DNA from: Shouchella xiaoxiensis
GTDB taxonomy: Bacteria; Bacillota; Bacilli; Bacillales; Bacillaceae_D
Assembly: GCF_016907895.1 (NCBI RefSeq)
Contig: NZ_JAFBCV010000011.1
Location: 87,381 to 151,380, forward strand
DNA length: 64,000 bases
Reading direction: 5' to 3'
Shown piece by piece: positions 53,285 through 62,500 of the stretch. The notes below the pieces were generated by a model, which saw nothing but the letters and a program-made list of their open reading frames with translations, was not told the origin of the DNA and searched no databases. Position 1 is the first letter of the stretch. Every line of letters begins with the position of its first letter. The position numbers and the translations under genes are program-made.

Positions 53285-54127
53285 CTAGCCTTTTGTTGCT
53301 CCTGAAGCAAGACCCGAGATGAGGTAACGCTGCAAGAATAAGAATACGATCGCGATTGGAACAGCGATTAAAACAGCACCCGCAGCAAACCGTGTGAAGT
53401 TATTCGCAAATTGATCGTTAACGAAATTGAATAAACCAAGCGCCAACGTGTAATTCTCAGGGCTTCTTAATACGATTCGAGGTAAAATGAAGTCCATCAA
53501 AGGGTTCATGAAGTTAAACAAGGCAACAACCGCAAGAATCGGCTTCGCAAGTGGCAAGACAATTGTGAAGAAAATTCGAAAATGGCCTGCACCATCTAAT
53601 TTTGCGGATTCATCAAGCTCTTTCGGTAATGTATCAAAATACCCTTTAACCAAGAATGCATTCATCGGTATAGAACCACCAACGTAGATTAAAATTAACC
53701 CCCATAGAGAATCAAGCAAACCAATCGTGTTTAATAGTACATAAATTGCGACCATCGCCATAATAACAGGGAATATTTGCAAGACCAAAAACAAGTAAAG
53801 TCCATTTTTCTTCCCAACGAATTGATAGCGCGAAAATGCATAAGCAGTGAAGCAGACAACAATGGTTGAGAGAATCGATGTAATGGTTGCTACAAATAAC
53901 GAGTTTTTATACCAAGTAGTATAGTTACTCTGTTCACTGAAGAACAACCATCTATAATTTTCTAATGACCATGAATCAGGTAAGAGACTTGCACCGTATA
54001 TATTTGTTCCTGGGTTTAATGATAGCGCCAACGTCCAAATAAGCGGGTAGGCGATGATCACGAACATGAAGAAAATAAAAGCGTACATTAGAAAAACTTC
54101 TATTCTAGATCTTGTTTTCTGTTTCAT
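53285..54127 (-). CDS. mdxG: Maltodextrin ABC transporter permease MdxG
   Basis: 280 aa, six membrane segments. The MalG-type EAA loop is at ELDESAKLDGAGHFRIFFTIVLPLAKP. It is partner to MdxF. No ATPase gene is in the run, as usual in Bacillus, where the shared MsmX drives the transporter. The start lies 3 nt after the mdxF stop. Confidence 0.93.
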   Translation of the reverse strand: MKQKTRSRIEVFLMYAFIFFMFVIIAYPLIWTLALSLNPGTNIYGASLLPDSWSLENYRWLFFSEQSNYTTWYKNSLFVATITSILSTIVVCFTAYAFSRYQFVGKKNGLYLFLVLQIFPVIMAMVAIYVLLNTIGLLDSLWGLILIYVGGSIPMNAFLVKGYFDTLPKELDESAKLDGAGHFRIFFTIVLPLAKPILAVVALFNFMNPLMDFILPRIVLRSPENYTLALGLFNFVNDQFANNFTRFAAGAVLIAVPIAIVFLFLQRYLISGLASGATKG

Positions 54128-54130
54128 GGC

Positions 54131-55411
54131 TTATTTGTCCTCCTTAAACGAAGCGCTACGACGGAATTGGAATACGGCGAACAACGCTACGAGAATACCG
54201 ATGATAATCGAGATGGCTGCTGCCATACTGTACTGAGAATTTTCGAACGCAAGGCTATAAACCCACGAGATTAAAATATCTGAGCTCCCTGCGCTTTGAC
54301 CACGTACCGGCGGGCCACCTTCATTAAATAAGTAAATTAAGTTGAAATTATTAAAGTTACCAGCGTACTGCATAATGAGCAGTGGTGCCGTTGCGAATAA
54401 CACATGCGGCATCGTAATAAAGCGGAATTTAGAAAATCTACTCGCTCCATCCATGTCTGCTGCTTCATACCAATCATCTGATACACTCTGCAAAATTCCG
54501 GTAAATAACGCAAATACAAATGGGAATCCGAGCCATGTTTGAATCATGATTAACGCCATCCGAGTATAGAACGGGTCAGATAACCACGGTATAGCGGTGT
54601 CAAATAACGGAACCAACAAGTCACGATTTATTGCACCAAATCCATCATTAAACAAAGCCGCAAAGATTAAGATTGTTACAAAGCTTGGGACTGCCCAAGG
54701 TAGAATAAGTACAGTTCGAATTAATTTTTTATATTTAATCCGTTTATCATTAACGATTACTGCTAACAACATGGCTAATGCAATTTGTAAAGTTGTGGCA
54801 ACTACTGTCCACACAATCGTCCAAGATAGAACAGAGAAGAACGTATTTCGCCAAATTGGAATGGTAGCTAAATCAATAAAGTTTTGAAATCCAACCCAAT
54901 TCAAGACATTTCTTGGTGGCGCATTAAACAAGTTATAGTCGGTAAATGCAAGAATAACCATATAGATTAATGGAAAAACTACCGCTAATAAAAGCAGCGC
55001 TAAACCTGGTAAAACAAGCAAATAAGGGAAGCCTTTATCCCACGAATGACGAGTGCGCTCTCGCAACGTTGGAATGACTTCGCCAATTTGTCGTTTATGT
55101 GCAACACGTCGAGCATCTTTAATGTTTAACACAACTAACACGATGGCAAAGATCGTTAAGAAAATCGCTACAATCCCTTGTCCAATCAACACACGGGAAT
55201 CATCTACTCCCGACCACGTACCGAGCGTAAATAAACCCCAAAATCCCATGTTAAACAGATCATAAAAAACCGTGAAGAAAGCAAGTGAAATGAACAAGAA
55301 CAAGCTCCCTTTCAACCACTGACGGTTGTAAAGCTGTCCAAGACCAGGAATGATTGATAAGATACCTGCTAGCTTTGGATTATGATTTTGTTTTGGCTGT
55401 GCGTCCCTCAT
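54131..55411 (-). CDS. mdxF: Maltodextrin ABC transporter permease MdxF
   Basis: 426 aa. Extra N-terminal membrane segments (KLAGILSIIPGLGQLYNRQWLKG) precede the MalF-type core with its EAA loop WYEAADMDGASRFSKFRFITMPH. This N-terminal extension is typical of MalF/MdxF. It overlaps mdxE by four bases. Confidence 0.93.
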   Translation of the reverse strand: MRDAQPKQNHNPKLAGILSIIPGLGQLYNRQWLKGSLFLFISLAFFTVFYDLFNMGFWGLFTLGTWSGVDDSRVLIGQGIVAIFLTIFAIVLVVLNIKDARRVAHKRQIGEVIPTLRERTRHSWDKGFPYLLVLPGLALLLLAVVFPLIYMVILAFTDYNLFNAPPRNVLNWVGFQNFIDLATIPIWRNTFFSVLSWTIVWTVVATTLQIALAMLLAVIVNDKRIKYKKLIRTVLILPWAVPSFVTILIFAALFNDGFGAINRDLLVPLFDTAIPWLSDPFYTRMALIMIQTWLGFPFVFALFTGILQSVSDDWYEAADMDGASRFSKFRFITMPHVLFATAPLLIMQYAGNFNNFNLIYLFNEGGPPVRGQSAGSSDILISWVYSLAFENSQYSMAAAISIIIGILVALFAVFQFRRSASFKEDK

Positions 55412-56664
55412 TCTCTTCCAGCTCCCATTATCTCAATTTCATCTCTAATCATCTGTACCGTTTCTTCAAGGACTTCCGCTACATCATCACCTTGTGATAT
55501 GAAGACATTTGCATCTCCCATTGGTCCCCAAACGGCCGATACTTCTGGTACATTAGGCATGAAGTAAGCATGTTGCAATTGCTCTTGGAACCCTTCATAT
55601 AACTCATTGTCTATCTCAAATTCTGCTCTTGCAGGTATTTCACGCTTGTTTTCAAAGAAAATTTGAGCGCTTTCATCATTGGTCATAAATAGAGCTAATT
55701 CCTTCGCCCAGCTAATATGATCACTATAGCCATTTACCATCCATGCTTTTACTCCACCCAATGAACGCATCGGTTCTCCATTAACGGTTGGAAGTGGTGC
55801 GGATTTTAATGTATCACCAAGCTCTTCTCCATATTCAGCAATATTCCACGGTCCTGAGAAAACTGCCCCTACGCTGCCATCTAAGAACAATCCATTCAAA
55901 ATATCGGCATTTAAGTTTTGTGGCAAGTAGCCTTCTTGATGAAATTTCTGTAAAAGTTCTCCACCTTGAACAGCACCCTCATTTGCTAGTCCAATATCAG
56001 ATGTGTCGTAGTCCTCCCCATCCTCAGCAAAGATGTAGCCTCCATAGGCATCATAGAACGGATAAGCAAAATACATTTCACGTGACTCTAGTAGAAAACC
56101 AAATTCATTCGCTGCTGCATTGGTATGTTCTTCACCGAGCGCTTCTAAATCTTCTATTGTTACAGGAGCCTCATCAACGATGTCTGTGTTGTAAAAAAGC
56201 GCGTATGTTTCTACTGCTGCCGGTACTCCAGCAAGTTCTCCTTCATAACTAAGGGCATCGAGTGTGCCATCTAAGTAGCCAGCTTCTTGTTCAGCTGTTA
56301 GATCAATATTTGCCGCTAAACCTTGCAGGGTGATACTGCCTACCATATCATTTGGCTGATAGAATAAATCTGGCCCTCCGCCAGCTGGCGCATCAAGCGA
56401 CATCGCTTCTAACTGATCCCCCATACTAAATGGCGTTATGCGTACTTCAATGCCCGTCTCTCTTTCGAAGTTATCGCCAATTTCACGATAAGCCAATAAT
56501 TCACGTTCATCGTCATTCACCCAGATCGTTAAAGAGTCTGGTTTATTCTCTTCTGTTGCTGGGTCCGGTTCTAAGTCATCAACAACACCCGTTCGATCTG
56601 GCCCGCATGCGCCAAGTAATCCAATGACAGCAAGCACGCTTGCACTCTTTAACCATTTATTCAT
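55408..56664 (-). CDS. mdxE: Maltodextrin-binding lipoprotein MdxE
   Basis: About 418 aa. Signal peptide with lipobox (SVLAVIGLLGACGPD, Cys lipidated) and a solute-binding domain with many acidic residues (SLTIWVNDDERELLAYREIG, GGGPDLFYQPNDMVGS). ATG at 56664 with AAGGAGG 9 nt upstream; a longer frame to 56751 has no site. It presents maltodextrins to MdxFG. Confidence 0.92.
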   Translation of the reverse strand: MNKWLKSASVLAVIGLLGACGPDRTGVVDDLEPDPATEENKPDSLTIWVNDDERELLAYREIGDNFERETGIEVRITPFSMGDQLEAMSLDAPAGGGPDLFYQPNDMVGSITLQGLAANIDLTAEQEAGYLDGTLDALSYEGELAGVPAAVETYALFYNTDIVDEAPVTIEDLEALGEEHTNAAANEFGFLLESREMYFAYPFYDAYGGYIFAEDGEDYDTSDIGLANEGAVQGGELLQKFHQEGYLPQNLNADILNGLFLDGSVGAVFSGPWNIAEYGEELGDTLKSAPLPTVNGEPMRSLGGVKAWMVNGYSDHISWAKELALFMTNDESAQIFFENKREIPARAEFEIDNELYEGFQEQLQHAYFMPNVPEVSAVWGPMGDANVFISQGDDVAEVLEETVQMIRDEIEIMGAGRE

Positions 56665-56703
56665 CACAATGTCCTCCTTCAAACATGAAGTAATTCTCTT
56701 TAG

Positions 56704-56715
56704 GCAAACGTTTGC
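56704..56715. promoter_or_regulatory. MalR/LacI-type operator, mdxE side
   Basis: GCAAACGTTTGC, a perfect 12-bp palindrome 40 nt before the mdxE start. It resembles known MalR operators. Confidence 0.7.
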
Positions 56716-56801
56716 ATAAATGCATGTAATTAATGCAACTAAATTTCTCACTCAGTATAAAGGTACAAGCCAATTTACACAATACCTAATTATTATTTTA
56801 G

Positions 56802-56849
56802 GAAATCGTTTGCAAAAAAATTGACAGTCATGATAGCCAATTTTATGAT
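56802..56849 (+). promoter_or_regulatory. Cyclomaltodextrinase promoter with operator
   Basis: GAAATCGTTTGC (56802-56813) matches the mdxE operator at 10 of 12 bases. TTGACA (56821-56826), 17 nt, TATGAT (56844-56849) is a near-perfect sigma-A promoter just downstream of it. Confidence 0.75.
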
Positions 56850-56884
56850 AGAAGCAAGAACGTACGATTATAGAGGAGGCTTCT

Positions 56885-58639
56885 ATGAATAAAGCAGCTA
56901 TCATTCATACACAAGAAAACCGCCACTTGTATTTAGTAAATTCAAACCGAGCCACTGTTCGGATTCAAACAGCAGTCGGCGATGTGACTTCTATTCAACT
57001 CATTCATGGTGACCCATATGATTGGCGTGAGGGGAAGTGGCTATCTCACGAGAGCGCAATGACGTTGATTGGTACGGATGGGACTCACGATTACTGGTCA
57101 ACAACGATTCATCTACCTCATTCTCGTCTGCGCTACGCATTTAAGTTGTCCAGCAACGAGCATACATTAGTATTTACTGAACGAGGATTCTTTAATGAAC
57201 AACCTGCTCATATTTCTCCCTACTTCTGTCTTCCTTACGCTCATGATTCAGAAGTTTTTTCACCACCTGACTGGGTCGAGCAGACCGTTTGGTATCAAAT
57301 TTTTCCTGAACGATTTGCAAATGGTGACGAATCATTAAACCCTGCTCAAACACTTCCATGGGAAAGCGCTGAGCCTAAACCAGATTCCTTTTTCGGCGGA
57401 GATTTAGAAGGGATTATTCAAAATCTTGATTACTTAGAAACTCTCGGTATTAGTGGTATTTACTTAACACCTATTTTTAAAGCGTTCTCAAATCACAAAT
57501 ACGATACAATTGATTATTTTGAGCTTGACCCTCAATTTGGCGACAAACAGACTTTAAAAAAATTCGTAACAGCTTGTCATGAGCGTGGTATCCGGGTCAT
57601 GCTTGACGCCGTCTTTAATCATAGCGGTTATTACTTCGCTCCTTTTCAAGATGTGCTTCACAACGGTGCGTCCTCAAAGTACGCAGACTGGTTTCATCCA
57701 CATGAATTCCCGCTTAATTCAAGTCTAGCCAAGCCAAACTATGAAACGTTTGCTTTTGTTGGTTCAATGCCTAAACTGAACACAACTCATCCAGAAGTTA
57801 AAAACTACTTATTAAAGGCAGCTCGCTATTGGATTGAAGAGTTTGATATAGACGGGTGGCGACTCGATGTCGCAAACGAAGTCGATCATGCTTTTTGGAG
57901 GGAGTTTCGTCAAGCAGTAAAGACCGTTAAACAAGATGTCTATATTCTGGGAGAGATCTGGCATCAAGCTGGAGCATGGCTCCAGGGTGATCAATTTGAT
58001 GCGGTCATGAATTACCCACTGACAGATGCGATTCAAGACTATGTTCTAAAGAATAAACCAGTGCAAGAAGTACAAAAATCACTCTCCCGTCACTTATTTA
58101 GTTATCCACACCCTGTTAATAAAGTTCAGTTTAACATGCTTGGTAGTCACGACACAGCTAGGGTCTTGACGGTCAGTGATCAAAACAAAAACTTAGTAAA
58201 ACTTCAGTACTTTCTTTTATTCTCATTTCCTGGTTCACCTTGCATTTACTATGGAGATGAAATTGGAATGAGCGGTGACAACGATCCAGGTTGTCGAGCT
58301 TGCATGATTTGGGATCCTGAACGCCAAGACAGTGACATGTATTCGTTTTTACAACAATTAATTGGTTGGAAGAACCAGTATAAAGCGTTTGGAAATTATG
58401 ATGCGCTCACCTTTTATGACTCAAGACACAAAGATGTTCTGATGTATGCTTTATCTAGTTCTGACGAAACGTTCGTTGTACTGGTCAACCGTTCACAACA
58501 GTCGGCGGCGGTTCAGTTACCTCATTCATTCCACTCAAAACCATATAAAGATCTTTTAGTAGGACAATCTCAGTCACAACAAACATCAAGCTCAGAACTA
58601 TCGGTTGAGCCAGAAGCGTTTAAGCTGTTAAAGTTTTAA
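56885..58639 (+). CDS. Cyclomaltodextrinase / neopullulanase / maltogenic amylase (GH13_20)
   Basis: 584 aa. N-terminal CBM34-like domain (about residues 1-125) used for dimerisation, then the GH13 barrel: AVFNHSGYYF, DGWRLDVANEVDH (nucleophile Asp328), ILGEIWH (Glu357), MLGSHDTARV (Asp423). No signal peptide, so it acts on imported cyclodextrins and maltodextrins in the cytoplasm. Divergent from mdxEFG and under matching operators, it supplies the sugar pathway with MalL. GAGGAGG precedes the ATG. Confidence 0.92.
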   Translation: MNKAAIIHTQENRHLYLVNSNRATVRIQTAVGDVTSIQLIHGDPYDWREGKWLSHESAMTLIGTDGTHDYWSTTIHLPHSRLRYAFKLSSNEHTLVFTERGFFNEQPAHISPYFCLPYAHDSEVFSPPDWVEQTVWYQIFPERFANGDESLNPAQTLPWESAEPKPDSFFGGDLEGIIQNLDYLETLGISGIYLTPIFKAFSNHKYDTIDYFELDPQFGDKQTLKKFVTACHERGIRVMLDAVFNHSGYYFAPFQDVLHNGASSKYADWFHPHEFPLNSSLAKPNYETFAFVGSMPKLNTTHPEVKNYLLKAARYWIEEFDIDGWRLDVANEVDHAFWREFRQAVKTVKQDVYILGEIWHQAGAWLQGDQFDAVMNYPLTDAIQDYVLKNKPVQEVQKSLSRHLFSYPHPVNKVQFNMLGSHDTARVLTVSDQNKNLVKLQYFLLFSFPGSPCIYYGDEIGMSGDNDPGCRACMIWDPERQDSDMYSFLQQLIGWKNQYKAFGNYDALTFYDSRHKDVLMYALSSSDETFVVLVNRSQQSAAVQLPHSFHSKPYKDLLVGQSQSQQTSSSELSVEPEAFKLLKF

Positions 58640-58645
58640 GAAATA

Positions 58646-58674
58646 AAGCCACCTTGCATATAAGAAGGTGGCTT
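58646..58674 (+). terminator. Terminator of the cyclomaltodextrinase gene
   Basis: 10-bp stem AAGCCACCTT / AAGGTGGCTT with a 9-nt loop; only a short T-run follows. Confidence 0.75.
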
Positions 58675-58821
58675 CGTTTGATTTGTACACATATTTCTGT
58701 GTATAAGTAACCTAAGTCTGTTTATAAGTTAACTAATACTGTGTACATTTCCTGTTTTTATGTGAATAAGCTGTGCATAAATCATAATTTAGCAGCATTT
58801 AATCTTCTTCTAAAAGACGAA

Positions 58822-58850
58822 AACGCCACTAGCAGTTTGCTAGTGACGTT
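58822..58850 (-). terminator. Terminator of the GH3 gene
   Basis: 13-bp stem (AACGCCACTAGCA against TGCTAGTGACGTT, one mismatch) with a 3-nt loop; T-rich on the minus side. Confidence 0.8.
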
Positions 58851-58862
58851 CAATACTACTTT

Positions 58863-61013
58863 TTATTTTATTAGTCTAAACTCTGCTTGCTCTGTATTTG
58901 AACTACTTGTACCAATAAATACACGGAAATTTCCTGGGTCACTTGTATAGGATAAGTCAGCATGATGATAACGCAACATGTCTTCAGTAATCGTAAAGGA
59001 AACGGTTTTTGATTCATTTGCTTCAATGATTATTTTTTTGAAGCCCTTTAACTCTTTAACCGGACGGACGACTTCCCCGACAATATCTTGAATATATAGC
59101 TGAACCGTTTCTTCTCCATCAAAATGACTAGTATTTGTAATGGTTATAGATGCATTAATAGATTCATGTCTTTGAATTTCTGTTTTATCTAGCGTCAGAT
59201 TTTCATATTGGAAACTAGCGTAACTTAAGCCATGACCAAATGAATACAGCGGAGTGTTCGCTACATCAATGTATCTTGAAAAGAATCGTTCATCACTGTT
59301 TTCTGGAAGGGGTCTGCCTGTGCTATAGCTATTGTAATAAAGAGGCAGCTGCCCTACTGTTCGTGGGAATGACATTGATAGTTTTCCAGATGGGACAACG
59401 GAGCCGAACAAGATATTAGCTACAGCTGCTCCCCCTTCTGAACCAGGATGCCATGCCTCTAAGATTGCATCTGCCAGCTGATCCACTTCCGTTAAATCTA
59501 ACGGCCGAGCATTAAACAGTACAACCACCACTTTTTTTCCGATTGCTTTAAGTTCCCTCAATAATTCTAACTGACACTCTTCAATCGTAATGTTGGCTCG
59601 ACTTCTGCCCTCCCCACTACGATCTCTTCCTTCTCCAAGAGCTAGCACAACTGTATCTACAGATTTCGCCAAGACCATTGCTTCTTGAAAATGCTCTTGA
59701 TCACGCTCATACATCTGAGCTCCTGCCGCGTAGACAATCTGCTCTGAATGAAGAGCTAATCCTTCTTTTAAGGTAACAGCTTCTTCCTGCTTACCAAAAA
59801 TAGACCATTCGCCAAGTATGTCTTTATTATCTCCATATGGACCAATTAAAGCGATTTTCTTTGTCTTTAGAGGCAGCACGCCATTATTTTTAAGTAATAC
59901 TGTGCTTTTTTCTGCTGTTTTTCTAGCTAATTCTCTGTGTTCGGCAGTGAATAAAGTTTGTTCTTCACGCCCCTCACTCACGCCTCTATAAGGATCATCG
60001 AAAAGACCTAGCTTTTCTTTTAATTGTAGGATTCGTAGAACTGCTTCATCAACTAAATCAATTGAAACTTCGCCTGTTTCCACCAACCCTTTTAAATCAT
60101 TTTCATAGCATAAACTCATCATCTCAATATCAACACCAGCTGTGATTGCTTTCTGAGCCGCTTCTTTTTCATTCTCGGCGACACCGTGAGGAATGAGTTC
60201 ACCTACTGCTCCATAATCTGAAATTAATACGCCTTCAAAACCAAATTCTTCTCTTAAAATTCCACGCATTAATGGTTTATTACCTGTAGCTGGAACGGAA
60301 TCCACCGTATTAAAAGCTGTCATAACAAGCTCTGATCCAGCATCAAGTGCGGCTTTATATGCAGGTAAGTACTGCTCTCGCAACTCTCTTTCCGACATAT
60401 CAACCGTATTATAATCGCGTCCAGCCTCTGCCGCACCATAAGCTGCAAAGTGCTTTACACACGCCGCTACGCGATCAAACTCTTTCCGTAAATCATTTCC
60501 TTGAAAACCTTTAACCGTTGCCTCTGCAAATCGGCTATTTAAAAATGAATCTTCACCTGTCGATTCCATTACTCTTCCCCACCTAGGATCACGAACGAGG
60601 TCAACCATTGGGGCAAAACAAACATGTACACCTGCACTTGCAGCTTCTTTAGCAGCCACAGACTGTGCTTGTTGCACTAGTTCTGGCTCCCAAGTTGATC
60701 CTAGTGCAAGCGGAATTGGAAAAATCGTCCTAAAACCGTTAATAACATCTGCCATAAAAAGAAGTGGAATCCCTAATCGATTCGACTTCAAATGTTCTTT
60801 TTGAATTCCTATCGTTTTTTTTGCTCCGGCTACGCCTAAAACAGAGCCACTTTTTTTAACTGCATGTTGATTAATCGGTAATTCTGCCGGTCCAGTAACT
60901 GGCGTATCATTCGCTTCTTCTGAATAAAATGCGCCAGCATATTGCATTAACTGACCAATCTTTTCATCTAGCGTCATCTTTTCTAAAAGTACATCAATTG
61001 CATATCTCTCCAT
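58863..61013 (-). CDS. Glycoside hydrolase family 3 beta-glucosidase
   Basis: 716 aa. GH3 N-terminal barrel with CVKHFAAYGAAEAGRDYN (KHF) and the nucleophile Asp266 in GVLISDYGAV; GH3_C domain with LGEGRDRSGEGRSR; and a C-terminal fibronectin-III-like domain (NTSHFDGEETVQLYI). BglX-type layout. No signal peptide, so the substrate is a short imported beta-glucoside or xyloside. ATG at 61013 with AGGAGG 9 nt upstream; the frame is open to 61076. Paired LacI-type operators lie upstream. Confidence 0.92.
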   Translation of the reverse strand: MERYAIDVLLEKMTLDEKIGQLMQYAGAFYSEEANDTPVTGPAELPINQHAVKKSGSVLGVAGAKKTIGIQKEHLKSNRLGIPLLFMADVINGFRTIFPIPLALGSTWEPELVQQAQSVAAKEAASAGVHVCFAPMVDLVRDPRWGRVMESTGEDSFLNSRFAEATVKGFQGNDLRKEFDRVAACVKHFAAYGAAEAGRDYNTVDMSERELREQYLPAYKAALDAGSELVMTAFNTVDSVPATGNKPLMRGILREEFGFEGVLISDYGAVGELIPHGVAENEKEAAQKAITAGVDIEMMSLCYENDLKGLVETGEVSIDLVDEAVLRILQLKEKLGLFDDPYRGVSEGREEQTLFTAEHRELARKTAEKSTVLLKNNGVLPLKTKKIALIGPYGDNKDILGEWSIFGKQEEAVTLKEGLALHSEQIVYAAGAQMYERDQEHFQEAMVLAKSVDTVVLALGEGRDRSGEGRSRANITIEECQLELLRELKAIGKKVVVVLFNARPLDLTEVDQLADAILEAWHPGSEGGAAVANILFGSVVPSGKLSMSFPRTVGQLPLYYNSYSTGRPLPENSDERFFSRYIDVANTPLYSFGHGLSYASFQYENLTLDKTEIQRHESINASITITNTSHFDGEETVQLYIQDIVGEVVRPVKELKGFKKIIIEANESKTVSFTITEDMLRYHHADLSYTSDPGNFRVFIGTSSSNTEQAEFRLIK

Positions 61014-61038
61014 TTTAAAGCCTCCTACAAAAGTTAAA

Positions 61039-61116
61039 TTGAAACGTTTCAATAAATCATCAAAAAAATAAACCATTGTACAAATTTAAACGCTTTCATT
61101 TATGTCGAAACGTTTC
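61039..61116 (-). promoter_or_regulatory. Paired LacI-type operators and cre-like site of the GH3 gene
   Basis: TTGAAACGTTTCAA (61039-61052) is a perfect palindrome; GAAACGTTTC recurs at 61107-61116, centres 66 bp apart. Between them TTTAAACGCTTTCA (61085-61098), read on the minus strand, matches the cre consensus except for one base. TACAAT on the minus strand near 61080 may be the -10. The layout suggests looping by a specific LacI regulator plus CcpA. Confidence 0.65.
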
Positions 61117-61239
61117 AATATCAAGATCTTTATTTAGTATATACGTCACTGAATCTTGAAGCAATATAAATTTTAATTAAACGATTGATTAACGTTAAAG
61201 GAAAGCGAAGATCTTTACATGATAAACATAAATGTGTAT

Positions 61240-61263
61240 AGTTGATTAGACGACTAATCAACT
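61240..61263. promoter_or_regulatory. Perfect inverted repeat before the broken GntR gene
   Basis: AGTTGATTAG (61240-61249), ACGA spacer, CTAATCAACT (61254-61263): 10-bp perfect arms, no T-run, so an operator and not a terminator. It is likely the original GntR binding site. Confidence 0.6.
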
Positions 61264-61289
61264 TATCACCTTAGTTGAAAGAAGCTCTG

Positions 61290-61634
61290 CTGAAAGCTCT
61301 ATTCACGAGTATGAAACCAATTTATCAGCAAACGACTGATTTGGTTACTGACAACGTAATAGCAGGTCACTTAATTGAAAATCAGCAAATCCTTTCACCA
61401 ACAGAAATTAAAAGCTTTTTTAAGTGAATTGAGCAACCGCACAAAAAGGATCAGCAGAGTTTGTTGAGGATGTTTTTTTATAAACAGTTGGTATCGGAAC
61501 CTTTGTCCAGCCAGATGCAAAAACAAAGAAATGCAATTTTCTTCAACTTACGTCCAACAATGCTACTTGAGGCTTATCGAATTGAAATAACGGAACAGGA
61601 GATACTTAGATTAATAAGAGGAGGAGACTTATGA
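61290..61634 (+). pseudogene. Decayed YtrA-type GntR regulator
   Basis: Pieces of a GntR protein appear in three frames and align end to end with the intact gene at 48818. Frame 1: MKPIYQQTTDLVTDNVIAG, then SPTEIKSFFK and a TGA. Frame 2: ATAQKGSAEFVEDVFL, a TAA, then VGIGTFVQPDAK. Frame 3: IFFNLRPTMLLEAYRIEITE to LRLIRGGDL, whose TGA overlaps the ABC gene's ATG. CTG stands where TTG starts the intact copy. At least two frameshifts and two stops make it non-functional. Confidence 0.88.
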
Positions 61635-62497
61635 TAAAAATGCAGAACGTTTCTTTTCAATATGGAGATTTTACCGCTTTGGACAGCGTATCACTCCATG
61701 AAAAAGAACCTATTATAGCTGGGCTTTGGGGAAGAAATGGAGCTGGAAAAACGACGTTAATGAAATTGCTTTCTGGACTCGAAAAGCCAACAAGCGGCGA
61801 CATTTTAGTTAACACTACTAGCCCCTATAACAATTCCGAAGCTATGAAACATGTGACTTATATGCAGGAAAACCATCCATTTTCTCAACATTGGTCCGTA
61901 AATGACGCACTCCGATTCGGAGCATATTTTAATCCGCAATGGGATCAATCGTGGGCGGAGTATCTGGTAGAGTTGTTCGAATTACCAGGAAAAAAGAAAA
62001 TCAATAAATTTTCAAAGGGCATGCAAACGATGGTCAAAATTGTTATTGGTTTAGCAAGCAAGGCACCTGTCACCATTATGGATGAACCAACAAACGGTCT
62101 TGATGCGCATATGAGAAAGAAATTTTATCAAGCTTTATTGGAGTCGTATGAAGATGACCCACGTTTCATCTTCTTATCTACACACCATATTGACGAAATC
62201 GAGTCTTTATGTGAAAAAATTGCTGTTATTCATGCAAAAACGATTATCCGCTATGAAGAAACGGACCAATTAAAACAACAAGGCATTCTTTTGAGCGGAG
62301 AAGAGTCTTTAGTAAGAGATTTTATTAAATCAAGCATCATTATTGAAGAGCGTAGGCTTGGCAAACAGATTAGCGTAATGATAGATCAACGATACACGGA
62401 AGAGTGGGAACAGCTCGCAAACCAAAAAGGAGTGAGCATTGAGAAAGCGCCACTTCAAGACTATTTAGTTAGTGTGACAACAGAAGGAGTACGTTGA
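61631..62497 (+). CDS. ABC transporter ATP-binding protein (YtrB-like)
   Basis: 288 aa. Walker A GLWGRNGAGKTTLMKLL, a weak signature KFSKGMQTMVKIVIGL, Walker B VTIMDEPTNGLD, and the H-loop STHHIDEIE. The YtrB/EcsA-like type works with one membrane partner, encoded 3 nt downstream. GAGGAGGAG precedes the ATG. In other bacilli such GntR-ABC sets answer cell-wall antibiotics; here the regulator gene is broken and the transporter intact. Confidence 0.9.
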   Translation: MIKMQNVSFQYGDFTALDSVSLHEKEPIIAGLWGRNGAGKTTLMKLLSGLEKPTSGDILVNTTSPYNNSEAMKHVTYMQENHPFSQHWSVNDALRFGAYFNPQWDQSWAEYLVELFELPGKKKINKFSKGMQTMVKIVIGLASKAPVTIMDEPTNGLDAHMRKKFYQALLESYEDDPRFIFLSTHHIDEIESLCEKIAVIHAKTIIRYEETDQLKQQGILLSGEESLVRDFIKSSIIIEERRLGKQISVMIDQRYTEEWEQLANQKGVSIEKAPLQDYLVSVTTEGVR

Positions 62498-62500
62498 AAG

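Noticed and set aside
55788..56252. 154-aa plus-strand ORF within mdxE
   Set aside because: Antisense to the solute-binding protein, very rich in His/Leu/Arg, and without a ribosome site.
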